Shown: positions 1 through 4,711, counted from the stretch's first letter. The stretch is DNA of 5,160 bases from Parcubacteria group bacterium (GCA_016784285.1 JADHUX010000039.1:1-5160); one strand, 5' to 3'. The notes: generated by a model from the sequence alone, not told the origin. Numbers and translations: made by a program.

Positions 1-147
1 GGTCAGCATACCGAAGGTTAGCACTCCGAAGGTTAGCACTCTGAAGGTCAGCATACCGAAGGTCAGCACCCCGAAGGTCAGTACCCCGAAGGTCAGCACC
101 CCGAAGGTCAGCATCTCGAAGGTTAGTACCCCGAAGGTCAGCATCTT
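1..147 (-). repeat. 15-bp tandem repeat encoding the pentapeptide units
   Basis: About ten direct copies of a 15-bp unit, on the minus strand CTTCGGGGTGCTGAC with few changes. The array is in frame and encodes (A/T)(D/N)LRx. The copies are nearly identical at the DNA level, including silent positions, which suggests recent expansion and possible copy-number variation. The array continues past the left edge. Confidence 0.93.
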
Positions 148-283
148 GATATGTCTCAGCTTTACTTTCAAATATAACCTCATTAGTATAACGATGTCTA
201 ATTATAATTCCTGCTTTATCTTCTTCTATTTGTTTTTTAATTTTTTTGTAAGTTTCATCACTTATTGTAATTGTTTTTGGCAT
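1..283 (-). CDS. Pentapeptide-repeat protein, C-terminal part beyond the window
   Basis: The sequence reads from ATG at 283 through 94 codons and continues past the left edge, so the C-terminus is missing. The N-terminus ([18 protein letters not shown]) is a short lysine-rich segment, followed by [12 protein letters not shown], a lead-in I associate with phage pentapeptide proteins. From about residue 47, five-residue units of the form A(D/N)LRx follow: [45 protein letters not shown]. Such repeats build a right-handed quadrilateral beta-helix; some family members mimic DNA and bind gyrase, but many have no known role. The start lies one base after the stop of the 51-aa gene (TAATATG), so translation is probably coupled. 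The gene was too short and open-ended for simple ORF calling, but the repeat is unmistakable. Family confident; function unknown. Confidence 0.9.
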   Translation of the reverse strand, partial: MPKTITISDETYKKIKKQIEEDKAGIIIRHRYTNEVIFESKAETYQDADLRGTNLRDADLRGADLRGTDLRGADLRYADLQSANLRSANLRYAD

Positions 284-284
284 A

Positions 285-440
285 TTATTTATTATTATTT
301 ATAAATATCTTTACATCCCACTCATAATAATCTGGTTCACCATTCTTTATTCCAGCTGCCTGACAAAGCATAAAGTCAATAAAATCTTCCCATTTAAGGT
401 TATGTTTTTTTAGTTCTTTTATTACTTCTTTTTTTAGCAT
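285..440 (-). CDS. Small uncharacterised phage-type protein, 51 aa
   Basis: ATG at 440, stop TAA at 287-285, 51 residues, soluble and charged. It begins [20 protein letters not shown] and continues with a pattern W-x2-F-x2-FM-x2-Q ... [11 protein letters not shown] recall similar W..F..FM..Q...DYY..DV..F patterns in small proteins of phage-like elements, but cannot name a family. No start-site Shine-Dalgarno is present; the leader is GATAAATTAT. Its segment IKELKKHN recurs in the 57-aa protein at 4772-4945. It is followed one base later by the pentapeptide gene, so the two are probably co-transcribed and coupled. A dense array of stem-loops ends 8 nt before its start. Real coding is supported by the coupling, amino-acid composition and length; function unknown. 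Confidence 0.7.
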   Translation of the reverse strand: MLKKEVIKELKKHNLKWEDFIDFMLCQAAGIKNGEPDYYEWDVKIFINNNK

Positions 441-445
441 ATAAT

Positions 446-642
446 TTATCTCTTATAAACACCCTAAATTAAGATGCTTGTAAGAGATGGTAAGCCCGAT
501 ACTTACCAACTCAATTTATCATAAGGAGGATACTATGATGAAACCTCCTTACAGAGTACCAATGTGGAAAGTGAGTATGATAACATTCCAGTTGATACCC
601 TATAAGGAAGTAGCGAAGCCCATACTCTTCACTACAACCCTT
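446..642. ncRNA. Stretch of consecutive stem-loops, candidate structured leader RNA
   Basis: The gap between the HTH/zinc-ribbon gene and the 51-aa gene contains at least four clear inverted repeats. They are AAGG/CCTT plus GTAGCGAAG/CTTCACTAC (604-642); TAAGGAGG/CCTCCTTA (522-529 with 544-551); TGGTAAG/CTTACCA (488-494 with 502-508); and a 15-position stem (449-463 with 473-487). A weaker one, GTAT..AAC/GTT..ATAC, lies near 574-598. Local GC is above that of the genes. Imperfect positions in the outer stems are mostly G-U if the minus strand is transcribed (one in the 604-642 stem, two of three in the 449-487 stem). This favours a structured 5' leader for the 51-aa and pentapeptide genes, its last stem ending 8 nt before ATG 440. 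It matches no RNA family I know. Confidence 0.5.
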
Positions 643-648
643 CATTAA
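535..648 (+). CDS. Possible 37-aa plus-strand peptide with perfect Shine-Dalgarno
   Basis: The only good Shine-Dalgarno in the window, AAGGAGG at 523-529, lies 5 nt before ATG 535 and 8 nt before a second ATG at 538. The frame encodes MMKPPYRVPMWKVSM and on to ILFTTTLH, 37 residues ending in TAA. It is the only plausible plus-strand gene. The opening KPPYRVP reminds me of the N-terminus of some phage cytosine methyltransferases, but the remainder does not, so it might be a remnant; this is from memory only. The Shine-Dalgarno lies in one arm of the TAAGGAGG/CCTCCTTA hairpin with both ATGs in the loop, so the AGGAGG may be only structural. A TATAAT at 440-445 has no good -35. Treat as doubtful. 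Confidence 0.28.
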   Translation: MMKPPYRVPMWKVSMITFQLIPYKEVAKPILFTTTLH

Positions 649-668
649 AAGTTAGCTTAACAACTTTT
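647..668. terminator. A/T-rich hairpin after the HTH/zinc-ribbon gene, weak terminator candidate
   Basis: AAAAGTT (647-653) and AACTTTT (662-668) form a 7-bp stem with an 8-nt loop, beginning at the stop codon of the 668-1342 gene. The second arm on either strand ends in a short T-run, so it could act in both directions. The stem has only one G-C pair and no long U tract, so any termination would be weak. Confidence 0.3.
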
Positions 669-1342
669 TATTCTGGTCGCACATCTATGGGTGACTGCCC
701 AATGTGTACCTTATTCTTATGATACCTTTCTCTGTAATATGTTCTCATTTTATCTCCATATTCTGGGTCTTTCATCTTTAACTTGCGTCTGTCGTTCTGT
801 CTTTTTAGATATTCTTTATATCTAACAGGGTCTGCTTTCAGTTTTTTATGATACTTTTTAACAGCTCTATTCTGTATTATTCTAATTTTTTCTGGGTTAT
901 TTTTAGCCCATCTTTCAGTGAATTCTTTTGCTCTTTGTTTTCTTCCTGGTAGGTTATTGTATTGCCATTTATAAATACACTTACTACATAGTCCGTGAGA
1001 GTTATGTGGAATATCAACAGTACCACACTTGGAACACTTGTCGTGATGTCTACTCCATCTTTCTTTATTCCCTTGAATGATACTCTCTTTACATTCTTCA
1101 CAGATTATACCATAACTTGATTTTGAGTATGTATGTTTTTTTACTTCACCACAATACTCACACCTATTGGTATACTTTTTAATTCTGTTTAGCTTTCTTT
1201 CTTTCACTAAGTCTGGTGCTAACTCAACTAAAACCTGCCTAACTCTTTCTCTTGATATAGAAAACATCTGTCCCATTTCTTCATAGGTTGTATCATTTTT
1301 GGCTAACTCAATAATTTTTTCGTTTCTTGTTTGATTTAACAT
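668..1342 (-). CDS. HTH plus double zinc-ribbon DNA-binding protein, function unknown
   Basis: 224 residues. Residues 18-40 (TYEEMGQMFSISRERVRQVL) form a helix-turn-helix resembling sigma-factor region 4 or homing-endonuclease DNA-binding modules. Two zinc-ribbon-like CxxC pairs follow: C61/C64 with C81/C84, and C103/C106 with C119/C122, the second framed by HDKCSKCG and GLCSKC. The C-terminal 90 residues are very basic and probably helical, with ERWAKNNPEK- and KYHKKLKADP-like segments seen in phage HNH-type and related nucleases. I see no clear HNH, GIY-YIG or other catalytic signature, so a nuclease activity is not shown. The gene starts one base after the stop of the SSB-tailed gene (TAATATG) and closes the recombination operon. 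It could be a regulator, a late-gene activator, or a selfish DNA-binding protein. Confidence 0.8.
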   Translation of the reverse strand: MLNQTRNEKIIELAKNDTTYEEMGQMFSISRERVRQVLVELAPDLVKERKLNRIKKYTNRCEYCGEVKKHTYSKSSYGIICEECKESIIQGNKERWSRHHDKCSKCGTVDIPHNSHGLCSKCIYKWQYNNLPGRKQRAKEFTERWAKNNPEKIRIIQNRAVKKYHKKLKADPVRYKEYLKRQNDRRKLKMKDPEYGDKMRTYYRERYHKNKVHIGQSPIDVRPE

Positions 1343-1343
1343 A

Positions 1344-1577
1344 TTAAAAAGGAATTTGGTCGATATTTACTTCTTCAACTTTTTCTTCTTTTTCTCTTTG
1401 TTCTGTTGATTTATTTTCAAGTATTCTATAATCTGGTTGATTATCTTGCTCTTTATCGTTCTTGAATACAACGATTTGTGTCTTTTGTTTGTCTATTTCT
1501 ATAACACCAGACATATAAACCATACCTGATTTAGCTTCTTTAAGCCATAAAGCCCCTATTGATTGTTGTTTTCCCAT
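1344..1577 (-). CDS. Small protein with SSB-like acidic tail, possible ssDNA-binding role
   Basis: 77 residues. Residues 7-53 (IGALWLKEAKSGMVYMSG, then QIVVFKND and QPDYRIL) form a compact beta-rich domain reminiscent of DUF736-type proteins and other small OB-like phage proteins; that assignment is from memory. A charged linker (residues 54-71) leads to the tip NIDQIPF. This closely resembles the DDIPF tip of bacterial single-stranded DNA-binding protein, which docks replication and repair enzymes. It lies two genes downstream of the ERF annealing protein in the same operon. The likely role is binding or organising single strands during recombination, or competing for SSB partners. The start at 1577 has no Shine-Dalgarno but the AT-rich leader TACTAACAATAAAATT. 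Reality of the gene is strong; function is inferred. Confidence 0.75.
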   Translation of the reverse strand: MGKQQSIGALWLKEAKSGMVYMSGVIEIDKQKTQIVVFKNDKEQDNQPDYRILENKSTEQREKEEKVEEVNIDQIPF

Positions 1578-1587
1578 AATTTTATTG

Positions 1588-1752
1588 TTAGTATTTTAAT
1601 ATTTCTTCTTCTATTATTTGGTCTATTTGTTTATTATAGATTTTAATATCATCATTAAAATTTTTATTCTTCTTAAACTGCCACCATTTGAGTTTTCTTT
1701 TCGCATTAGATAACTCATTACGATAGATAAATAATGTTGTTAGTTTTTTCAT
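1588..1752 (-). CDS. Small basic coiled protein, 54 aa, unknown
   Basis: ATG at 1752, TAA at 1590-1588, 54 residues. The sequence starts MKKLTTLFIYRNELSNAKRK, continues KLKWWQFKKNKNF and ends with an acidic helix DQIIEEEILKY. It is predominantly helical, strongly basic in the centre and shows no Cys. The first half has a WW pair that might contact nucleic acid or a partner. I do not recognise the family. It sits 4 bp after the ERF stop codon and 10 bp before the start of the SSB-tailed gene, filling the gap exactly, which supports it as a real operon member. A helper of the recombination proteins is conceivable, but nothing in the sequence shows it. Confidence 0.65.
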   Translation of the reverse strand: MKKLTTLFIYRNELSNAKRKLKWWQFKKNKNFNDDIKIYNKQIDQIIEEEILKY

Positions 1753-1756
1753 ATAT

Positions 1757-2194
1757 TTAGAATGGTGCCTTAGTTGTTCCAGGTTTTGAAAAATTCTTTG
1801 CTACATTTCCTGCTGCTTTATTACCATCATCATCTTCTTCTTCTATACCAAGCATAGTAGATAGACTATATCTTCTCATATAAGTTATAGCACCACCTAA
1901 TTTTTGTGGGTCATCTTTATCTTTTGCCACAAGTTTAATCTCACCTTTAATACTTTCGCCTGAAATATGTATTAGTTCTGTAATAAGGGTAGATTGTATC
2001 TCTTCCTTATCGCTATACACACTTGGTCTTTGTATGAAGATAAAATTATTCTTCTTACATAATCGCTTTGCTTCTTTAAGCACTTCTTTTAATGGAACAT
2101 ATTTAGATTTAAAGAAAGGGTTTGCTTCACTCTTTTTTAATCTGTTTGTGTCCTGGACTAGTGCTTGGTAATCCTTAAAAAATTCTTCTTTCAT
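1757..2194 (-). CDS. erf: ERF-family single-strand annealing recombinase
   Basis: 145 residues. ERF proteins anneal complementary single strands in phage recombination and genome circularisation (the prototype is from phage P22). Residues 1-60 carry the family's N-terminal helical region with FKSKYVPLKEVLKEAKRLCK and a strand FIFIQRP. Residues 66-92 are beta strands (STLITELIHISGE, then GEIKLVAK). The hallmark motif is at 94-117: DDPQKLGGAITYMRRYSL followed by STMLGI, then the acidic EEEDDDGN at 118-125. The C-terminus is short and ends TTKAPF, echoing the PF ending of the SSB-tailed neighbour. The start at 2194 overlaps the upstream stop in ATGA, so translation is coupled. The domain is complete, shorter than P22 Erf because an extra C-terminal domain is absent. 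Very confident of family. Confidence 0.95.
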   Translation of the reverse strand: MKEEFFKDYQALVQDTNRLKKSEANPFFKSKYVPLKEVLKEAKRLCKKNNFIFIQRPSVYSDKEEIQSTLITELIHISGESIKGEIKLVAKDKDDPQKLGGAITYMRRYSLSTMLGIEEEDDDGNKAAGNVAKNFSKPGTTKAPF

Positions 2195-2439
2195 AAGTTT
2201 GCTCTTAATTTATTACAATCGCAACCACTTTCTTCTCCACTTTTACAGTCGTGTGGCTCTACATCTTGGTAATCGCAACTACCACACTGCCACTCTCCTG
2301 TTTTATTCCAACCATCTTTATCGTTTCCGATTAAGACAGGTCTGAAATCTTCTTCCTTACAAGATGGACACTCTTCAACTGTTTCAAAGTTCTCAGGGTG
2401 ATACATCTTCTCAATCTCTTGGTCATAATTTTTAATCAT
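2191..2439 (-). CDS. Small Cys-rich zinc-binding protein, first gene of the recombination operon
   Basis: 82 residues. C24 and C27 (ECPSCKEE) with C52 and C55 (WQCGSCDYQ) form a typical zinc ribbon; further C65, C73 and C75 with H63 (EPHDCKSGEESGCDC) may make a second site. Zinc ribbons of this size usually bind nucleic acid or stabilise a small adaptor. There is no catalytic signature. The gene lies about 25 nt downstream of a predicted start point of a good promoter (2472-2500) and its stop overlaps the ERF start by 4 bp. The leader carries CTAACAATTAAAT rather than a Shine-Dalgarno. It is probably an accessory or regulatory factor of the ERF module; function unknown. Confidence 0.8.
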   Translation of the reverse strand: MIKNYDQEIEKMYHPENFETVEECPSCKEEDFRPVLIGNDKDGWNKTGEWQCGSCDYQDVEPHDCKSGEESGCDCNKLRANL

Positions 2440-2471
2440 AGTATTTTATTTAATTGTTAGTTATTGCTTAT

Positions 2472-2500
2472 ATCTTATCATATATAAATACATCTGTCAA
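2472..2500 (-). promoter_or_regulatory. Sigma-70 promoter of the zinc-protein/ERF operon
   Basis: On the minus strand a perfect -35 TTGACA (2500-2495), a 17-bp spacer and -10 TAAGAT (2477-2472) preceded by TGA, giving an extended -10. The expected start is near 2465, leaving a short leader of about 25 nt before ATG 2439. A half-site TTTTACA at 2509-2515, also found at the other promoter, lies just upstream. Confidence 0.75.
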
Positions 2501-2640
2501 ACATAGTATTTTACATACAACTTATTATTTTATAAACTTGCGATTTAAGGACTTCAATTTTCTGACTTGATACTTTATACCTATTTACGATATAAATCGC
2601 TTAGAAAGGCAACCAGACCCCATACGAGGCACTCCACAAC
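2501..2640. other. Gene-free stretch with an 8-bp inverted repeat
   Basis: No convincing ORF on either strand. GCGATTTA (2540-2547) and TAAATCGC (2593-2600) form a perfect 8-bp inverted repeat around a 45-nt AT-rich spacer. Bases 2600-2640 are distinctly GC-richer than their surroundings, with a possible small stem GCCTC/GGGGT on the minus strand. It lies downstream of the replication operon and upstream of the ERF promoter, so a transcript end, a processing site or an origin-associated element are all possible. I recognise no RNA family. Confidence 0.4.
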
Positions 2641-2808
2641 CTATTTATTTCTCTCAACTATGTAGATTTTTATATAATGTTTGTTTTCTACCACTTGTAT
2701 CTTGTATAAGTCTTGATACAATTCCCACTTATCACTTTTTTGAAAACCATCTTTTTCTACTTCTGTTTTTAATTTTCTAAGATAGTCTTTTAGTTTCAAC
2801 ATCTTCAT
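2641..2808 (-). CDS. Small helical/beta protein, 55 aa, unknown
   Basis: 55 residues from ATG 2808 (an alternative ATG at 2802 gives 53) to TAG at 2643-2641. It starts MKMLKLKDYLRKLKTEVEKD and ends NKHYIKIYIVERNK: a charged helix, a middle part KSDKWELYQDLYKIQVVE, and a closing beta strand. An in-frame TAA lies two codons before the first ATG, so it cannot extend further. It overlaps the 3' end of the 102-aa gene by 32 bp (26 with the second start), which is long for this window but plausible in a phage operon. No Shine-Dalgarno; the leader is TATTAAAAG. Protein-like composition and a well-placed stop support it. No family recognised. Confidence 0.55.
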   Translation of the reverse strand: MKMLKLKDYLRKLKTEVEKDGFQKSDKWELYQDLYKIQVVENKHYIKIYIVERNK

Positions 2809-3085
2809 CTTTTAATAATTCTGGGTAATATTTTAATTGTATTTTAGCATCAGGCATTTTCTCAGAATACCATTCTCCAAATCTTTTGATAGCATAACTA
2901 CCATCGTGTAATAATTTTCTGTTGTTATCATCAGGTTTCTCACCAGCCCAGATAAACATATCAGATAAAAATACTTCTAATCGTGGTATATAAACTCGCT
3001 TAGAGTTTTCTGTTGCTTTTATAAACTTCTTAAACTCTTCTTCCGTCAGAGTAAAACTTGCTTTTCCATAGTTAATTGTTTTCAT
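2777..3085 (-). CDS. Uncharacterised protein in the replication operon, 102 aa
   Basis: 102 residues, soluble, no membrane segment and no Cys. It opens with an N-terminal strand-helix pattern (KTINYGKASFTLTEEEFKKF), a central region YIPRLEVFLSDMFIWAGEK and a helical C-terminal half (SYAIKRFGEWYSEKMPDAKI). I do not recognise a catalytic or DNA-binding motif. The start ATG overlaps the stop of the replication protein in ATGA, so it is translated with it and is likely to serve the same step: a helper of initiation or helicase loading is an inference from position only. Its 3' end overlaps a 55-aa ORF. Confidence 0.7.
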   Translation of the reverse strand: MKTINYGKASFTLTEEEFKKFIKATENSKRVYIPRLEVFLSDMFIWAGEKPDDNNRKLLHDGSYAIKRFGEWYSEKMPDAKIQLKYYPELLKDEDVETKRLS

Positions 3086-3783
3086 ATGCTTGTATATTTA
3101 GATTTATTATTTCTATCGTGATAGATTTTTAATTGTGCTAACTTTTCTTTTAGCTGATGTGGTGTGGTGATGGTAGGAGCATAGTCTCTTCCCTGAACTG
3201 ACACGGCATAAGCAGTCAATCTTTTCATTTCATCTAAACCGAATTTCTTTATAAGTTCCAGTGCTACTTTTCTATTAGTCCTATTACCATAATTTATTAC
3301 AGGATTTATTTTCTTAAATATATTAAAGATTTCTATTATTCCAGCAGTGTCAGTTTTTGACACTGAGATAGTATTACTTTTATTTAATACATTCTTTACA
3401 TTCTTGTTTGTGTTATTCTGCTGTTTTTCTGCTGTTTTTCTGTTGTCCTTTTCTGTTTTATTTGTTTGGTACTGACCCCACTTTAAGATAGTAATAATAG
3501 AGTATTTGTTAGTTGTCTTAATACTAATGTAGCTGTCCTGTTTCAACTGCTCCATCCAATTTCTTATTGTTGAACCACTTATTCTCAAAATCTCACTCGC
3601 TGAGTCCCTACCAAATACAAATTGTCCTGCCCTTAAATGTATTTTTTTACTACCTAAATATATATCTCTTTCTGTATGTCCTGCTTTCATTAAGCACCAA
3701 ACCCAAATCTTCAAACCTTTCTCAGAAGAAAATATAGGATTGTCTATTATCTTTCTATGTAATTTTATGTAGCCATTATTCAT
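3082..3783 (-). CDS. Phage replication initiator-like protein (winged-helix, O/DnaD type)
   Basis: 233 residues. Residues 4-105 match the N-terminal fold common in phage replication proteins: GYIKLHRKIIDNPIF, then KIWVWCLMKAGH, a LRAGQFVFGRDSASE strand-helix, and a winged helix-turn-helix SASEILRISGSTIRNWMEQL ending in IITILKWGQYQ. A polar linker rich in Asn, Lys and Thr (106-146) joins a C-terminal helical part (147-223) with TITTPHQLKEKLAQLKIYHDR, which resembles the region where such proteins contact the helicase or loader. Proteins of this type bind the phage origin and recruit the host or phage helicase. The gene is first in its operon, behind a strong promoter and a 17-bp leader hairpin. 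Origin iterons are not evident inside the gene. Family likely; exact name uncertain. Confidence 0.85.
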   Translation of the reverse strand: MNNGYIKLHRKIIDNPIFSSEKGLKIWVWCLMKAGHTERDIYLGSKKIHLRAGQFVFGRDSASEILRISGSTIRNWMEQLKQDSYISIKTTNKYSIITILKWGQYQTNKTEKDNRKTAEKQQNNTNKNVKNVLNKSNTISVSKTDTAGIIEIFNIFKKINPVINYGNRTNRKVALELIKKFGLDEMKRLTAYAVSVQGRDYAPTITTPHQLKEKLAQLKIYHDRNNKSKYTSI

Positions 3784-3796
3784 AATATTTACTTAA

Positions 3797-3856
3797 CAGA
3801 AAAGACTTCACCACTGGAAAGCCCAAAAATAAAAGGCGATGATGAAGTCTCTTCTG
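3797..3856 (-). other. 17-bp hairpin in the leader of the replication operon
   Basis: On the minus strand CAGAAGAGACTTCATCA (3856-3840) pairs along its full length with TGGTGAAGTCTTTTCTG (3813-3797), with two G-U pairs; a 3-bp GCC/GGC stem (3835-3837 with 3821-3823) sits inside a U-rich loop. It lies between the predicted start point and the replication-protein ATG, ending 13 nt before it. There is no U tract afterwards, so it is not a usual terminator. It may be a translational operator, an RNase III site, or part of an origin. Confidence 0.6.
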
Positions 3857-3902
3857 ACAATTAAATATTAAATTGTGTATTTTTATATTTTCCATAATAA
3901 GA

Positions 3903-3931
3903 ATTATAGCATACCTAACTTTATTTTACAA
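3903..3931 (-). promoter_or_regulatory. Strong extended -10 promoter of the replication operon
   Basis: Minus strand -35 TTGTAA (3931-3926), 17-bp spacer, perfect -10 TATAAT (3908-3903) preceded by TGC, making an extended -10. The predicted start is close to 3896, giving a leader of about 110 nt. The -35 sits inside an imperfect copy of the TTTTACA palindrome, which would suit repression. Confidence 0.8.
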
Positions 3932-3975
3932 GTGTTAATTATTATCTCCGAGATTTTACATCTGTAAAACCCCGA
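3924..3975. promoter_or_regulatory. Two TTTTACA-N2-TGTAAAA sites, operator pair or terminator hairpin
   Basis: A perfect palindrome TTTTACA-TC-TGTAAAA (3954-3969) and a degenerate copy TTTTACA-AG-TGTTAAT (3924-3939) lie 30 bp apart centre to centre, about three helical turns. The second overlaps the -35 of the replication promoter. This is the usual layout of a dimeric repressor operator. The first can also fold on the minus strand as a 13-bp stem (3948-3975) with three G-U pairs and could end transcription of the transglycosylase gene, though no U tract follows. Both roles are possible. Confidence 0.5.
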
Positions 3976-3993
3976 CTGATACTAATTAAAGCT

Positions 3994-4464
3994 CTATTTA
4001 ATCAATTCATAACTAACCCAAGCCTTCCAATTTCCCCACTGCTCAAAAATATCTATTGCTTTATGAGTAGAACACTCAATTTCCATTAAGCATATTCTGT
4101 TAGCATTTCTCCCTGCTATTTCTGATTGATAATGACTATTTATCTGCCAAAAACCTATATCTAATGAGTAAAAACCTTGCTCGTGCCAATTTACTCCAAT
4201 AGAATTACCATTAAAACCACTTTCTGCTTGAATTATCTGTAAAGCAATTCTAATATTTTCGTCTGATAAACCCCTTTCCTTTCCTACTTCCACCACTTTT
4301 AGCATATCAAGCTCAATAGGTGTCAATTCTCCAAGTTCTTTTTCAAGTCCAGCCAAATCTTGTCTGGTCTGTTCTAATTGTTTTGCTTTTCTTTTGTTGT
4401 CCGTTGCTAATATTAGACTAAAAATAGCTAATACTACCAACAGAATGATAAATGTTTTTTTCAT
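3994..4464 (-). CDS. Membrane-anchored lytic transglycosylase-like lysozyme
   Basis: 156 residues from ATG 4464. An upstream in-frame ATG at 4494 would add ten residues but would place the start inside the repeated leader and hairpin, so 4464 is preferred. Residues 4-20 (FIILLVVLAIFSLILA) after KK are a signal anchor, followed by a short coiled coil (KQLEQTRQDLAGLEKELGEL). Residues 68-156 form a lysozyme-like domain: IIQAESGFN with probable catalytic E81, SLDIGFWQINS (100-110) forming the substrate groove, and the closing WGNWKAWVSYE. C125 and C131 may form a disulfide. Such domains cleave the glycan chains of peptidoglycan. It may serve cell-wall passage, lysis, or conjugative-like DNA transfer; its position upstream of the replication genes does not decide this. 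No holin is seen. Confidence 0.8.
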   Translation of the reverse strand: MKKTFIILLVVLAIFSLILATDNKRKAKQLEQTRQDLAGLEKELGELTPIELDMLKVVEVGKERGLSDENIRIALQIIQAESGFNGNSIGVNWHEQGFYSLDIGFWQINSHYQSEIAGRNANRICLMEIECSTHKAIDIFEQWGNWKAWVSYELIK

Positions 4465-4470
4465 AGTTTT

Positions 4471-4490
4471 ATTATTAGTTAATAATCTTG
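4471..4490. repeat. Leader repeat, copy 1
   Basis: ATTATTAGTTAATAATCTTG (plus strand) directly upstream of the transglycosylase start. It recurs at 5101-5121 with a single one-base insertion. On the minus strand it reads CAAGATTATTAACTAATAAT and leads to the ATG, so it is a duplicated translation-initiation leader. Confidence 0.75.
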
Positions 4491-4521
4491 CCAAATACCC
4501 TTAGTTGTTAAGGGTAAATGG
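4491..4521 (-). other. Intergenic stem-loop A
   Basis: TACCCTTA (4496-4503) and TAAGGGTA (4509-4516) give a perfect 8-bp stem with a 5-nt loop; CCA/TGG add three pairs beyond a 2x2 internal loop. It lies between the 55-aa gene and the transglycosylase. It shares the words TTGCCAAAT, CTTAGTTGT, TAAGGGTA and GTATTATTC with stem-loop B at 4728-4777, so both descend from a common element. No U tract. Confidence 0.6.
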
Positions 4522-4529
4522 TAAAAGTA

Positions 4530-4697
4530 TTATTCTATTTCTTGTTTTTGTTCGTTTGCATATTCAATCATTTCTGCTGTTGTTAAGTAGTCATTTATTA
4601 CTTCGTCTTTTACAATAAAGTCTTTTCTTTTAATATTGATTACTTCAAACCCTCTTTCATTCAAAACTTTAATTGCTTTTTGTTCTCTTGTTAGCAT
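4530..4697 (-). CDS. Small charged protein, 55 aa, unknown
   Basis: 55 residues from ATG 4697 to TAA 4532-4530. The frame could be extended to an ATG at 4742, but the extra 15 codons cover a hairpin region, and 4697 is preceded by the AT-rich leader AATAATAAATAT typical of this window. The sequence runs from MLTREQKAIKVLNERGFEVI through KRKDFIVKDEVINDYLTTAE to MIEYANEQKQEIE, suggesting helix-strand-strand-helix. No known motif. It sits in a run of small genes with structured spacers, a pattern usual for early phage proteins that modulate the host. Function unknown. Confidence 0.65.
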   Translation of the reverse strand: MLTREQKAIKVLNERGFEVINIKRKDFIVKDEVINDYLTTAEMIEYANEQKQEIE

Positions 4698-4711
4698 ATA
4701 TTTATTATTAT

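Noticed and set aside
1..147. CRISPR array
   Set aside because: The units are 15 bp, contiguous without spacers, and encode in-frame pentapeptides.
440..445. Plus-strand TATAAT as promoter of the 37-aa frame
   Set aside because: No acceptable -35 at 16-18 bp; TATAAT is frequent in AT-rich DNA.
511..645. 44-codon minus-strand ORF in the hairpin region
   Set aside because: Unusual His/Tyr/Phe-rich composition, no AT-rich start leader of the local type, and explained better as open frame through stems.
877..1101. 74-codon minus-strand ORF
   Set aside because: Lies wholly inside the HTH/zinc-ribbon gene in another frame, and has no leader or domain.
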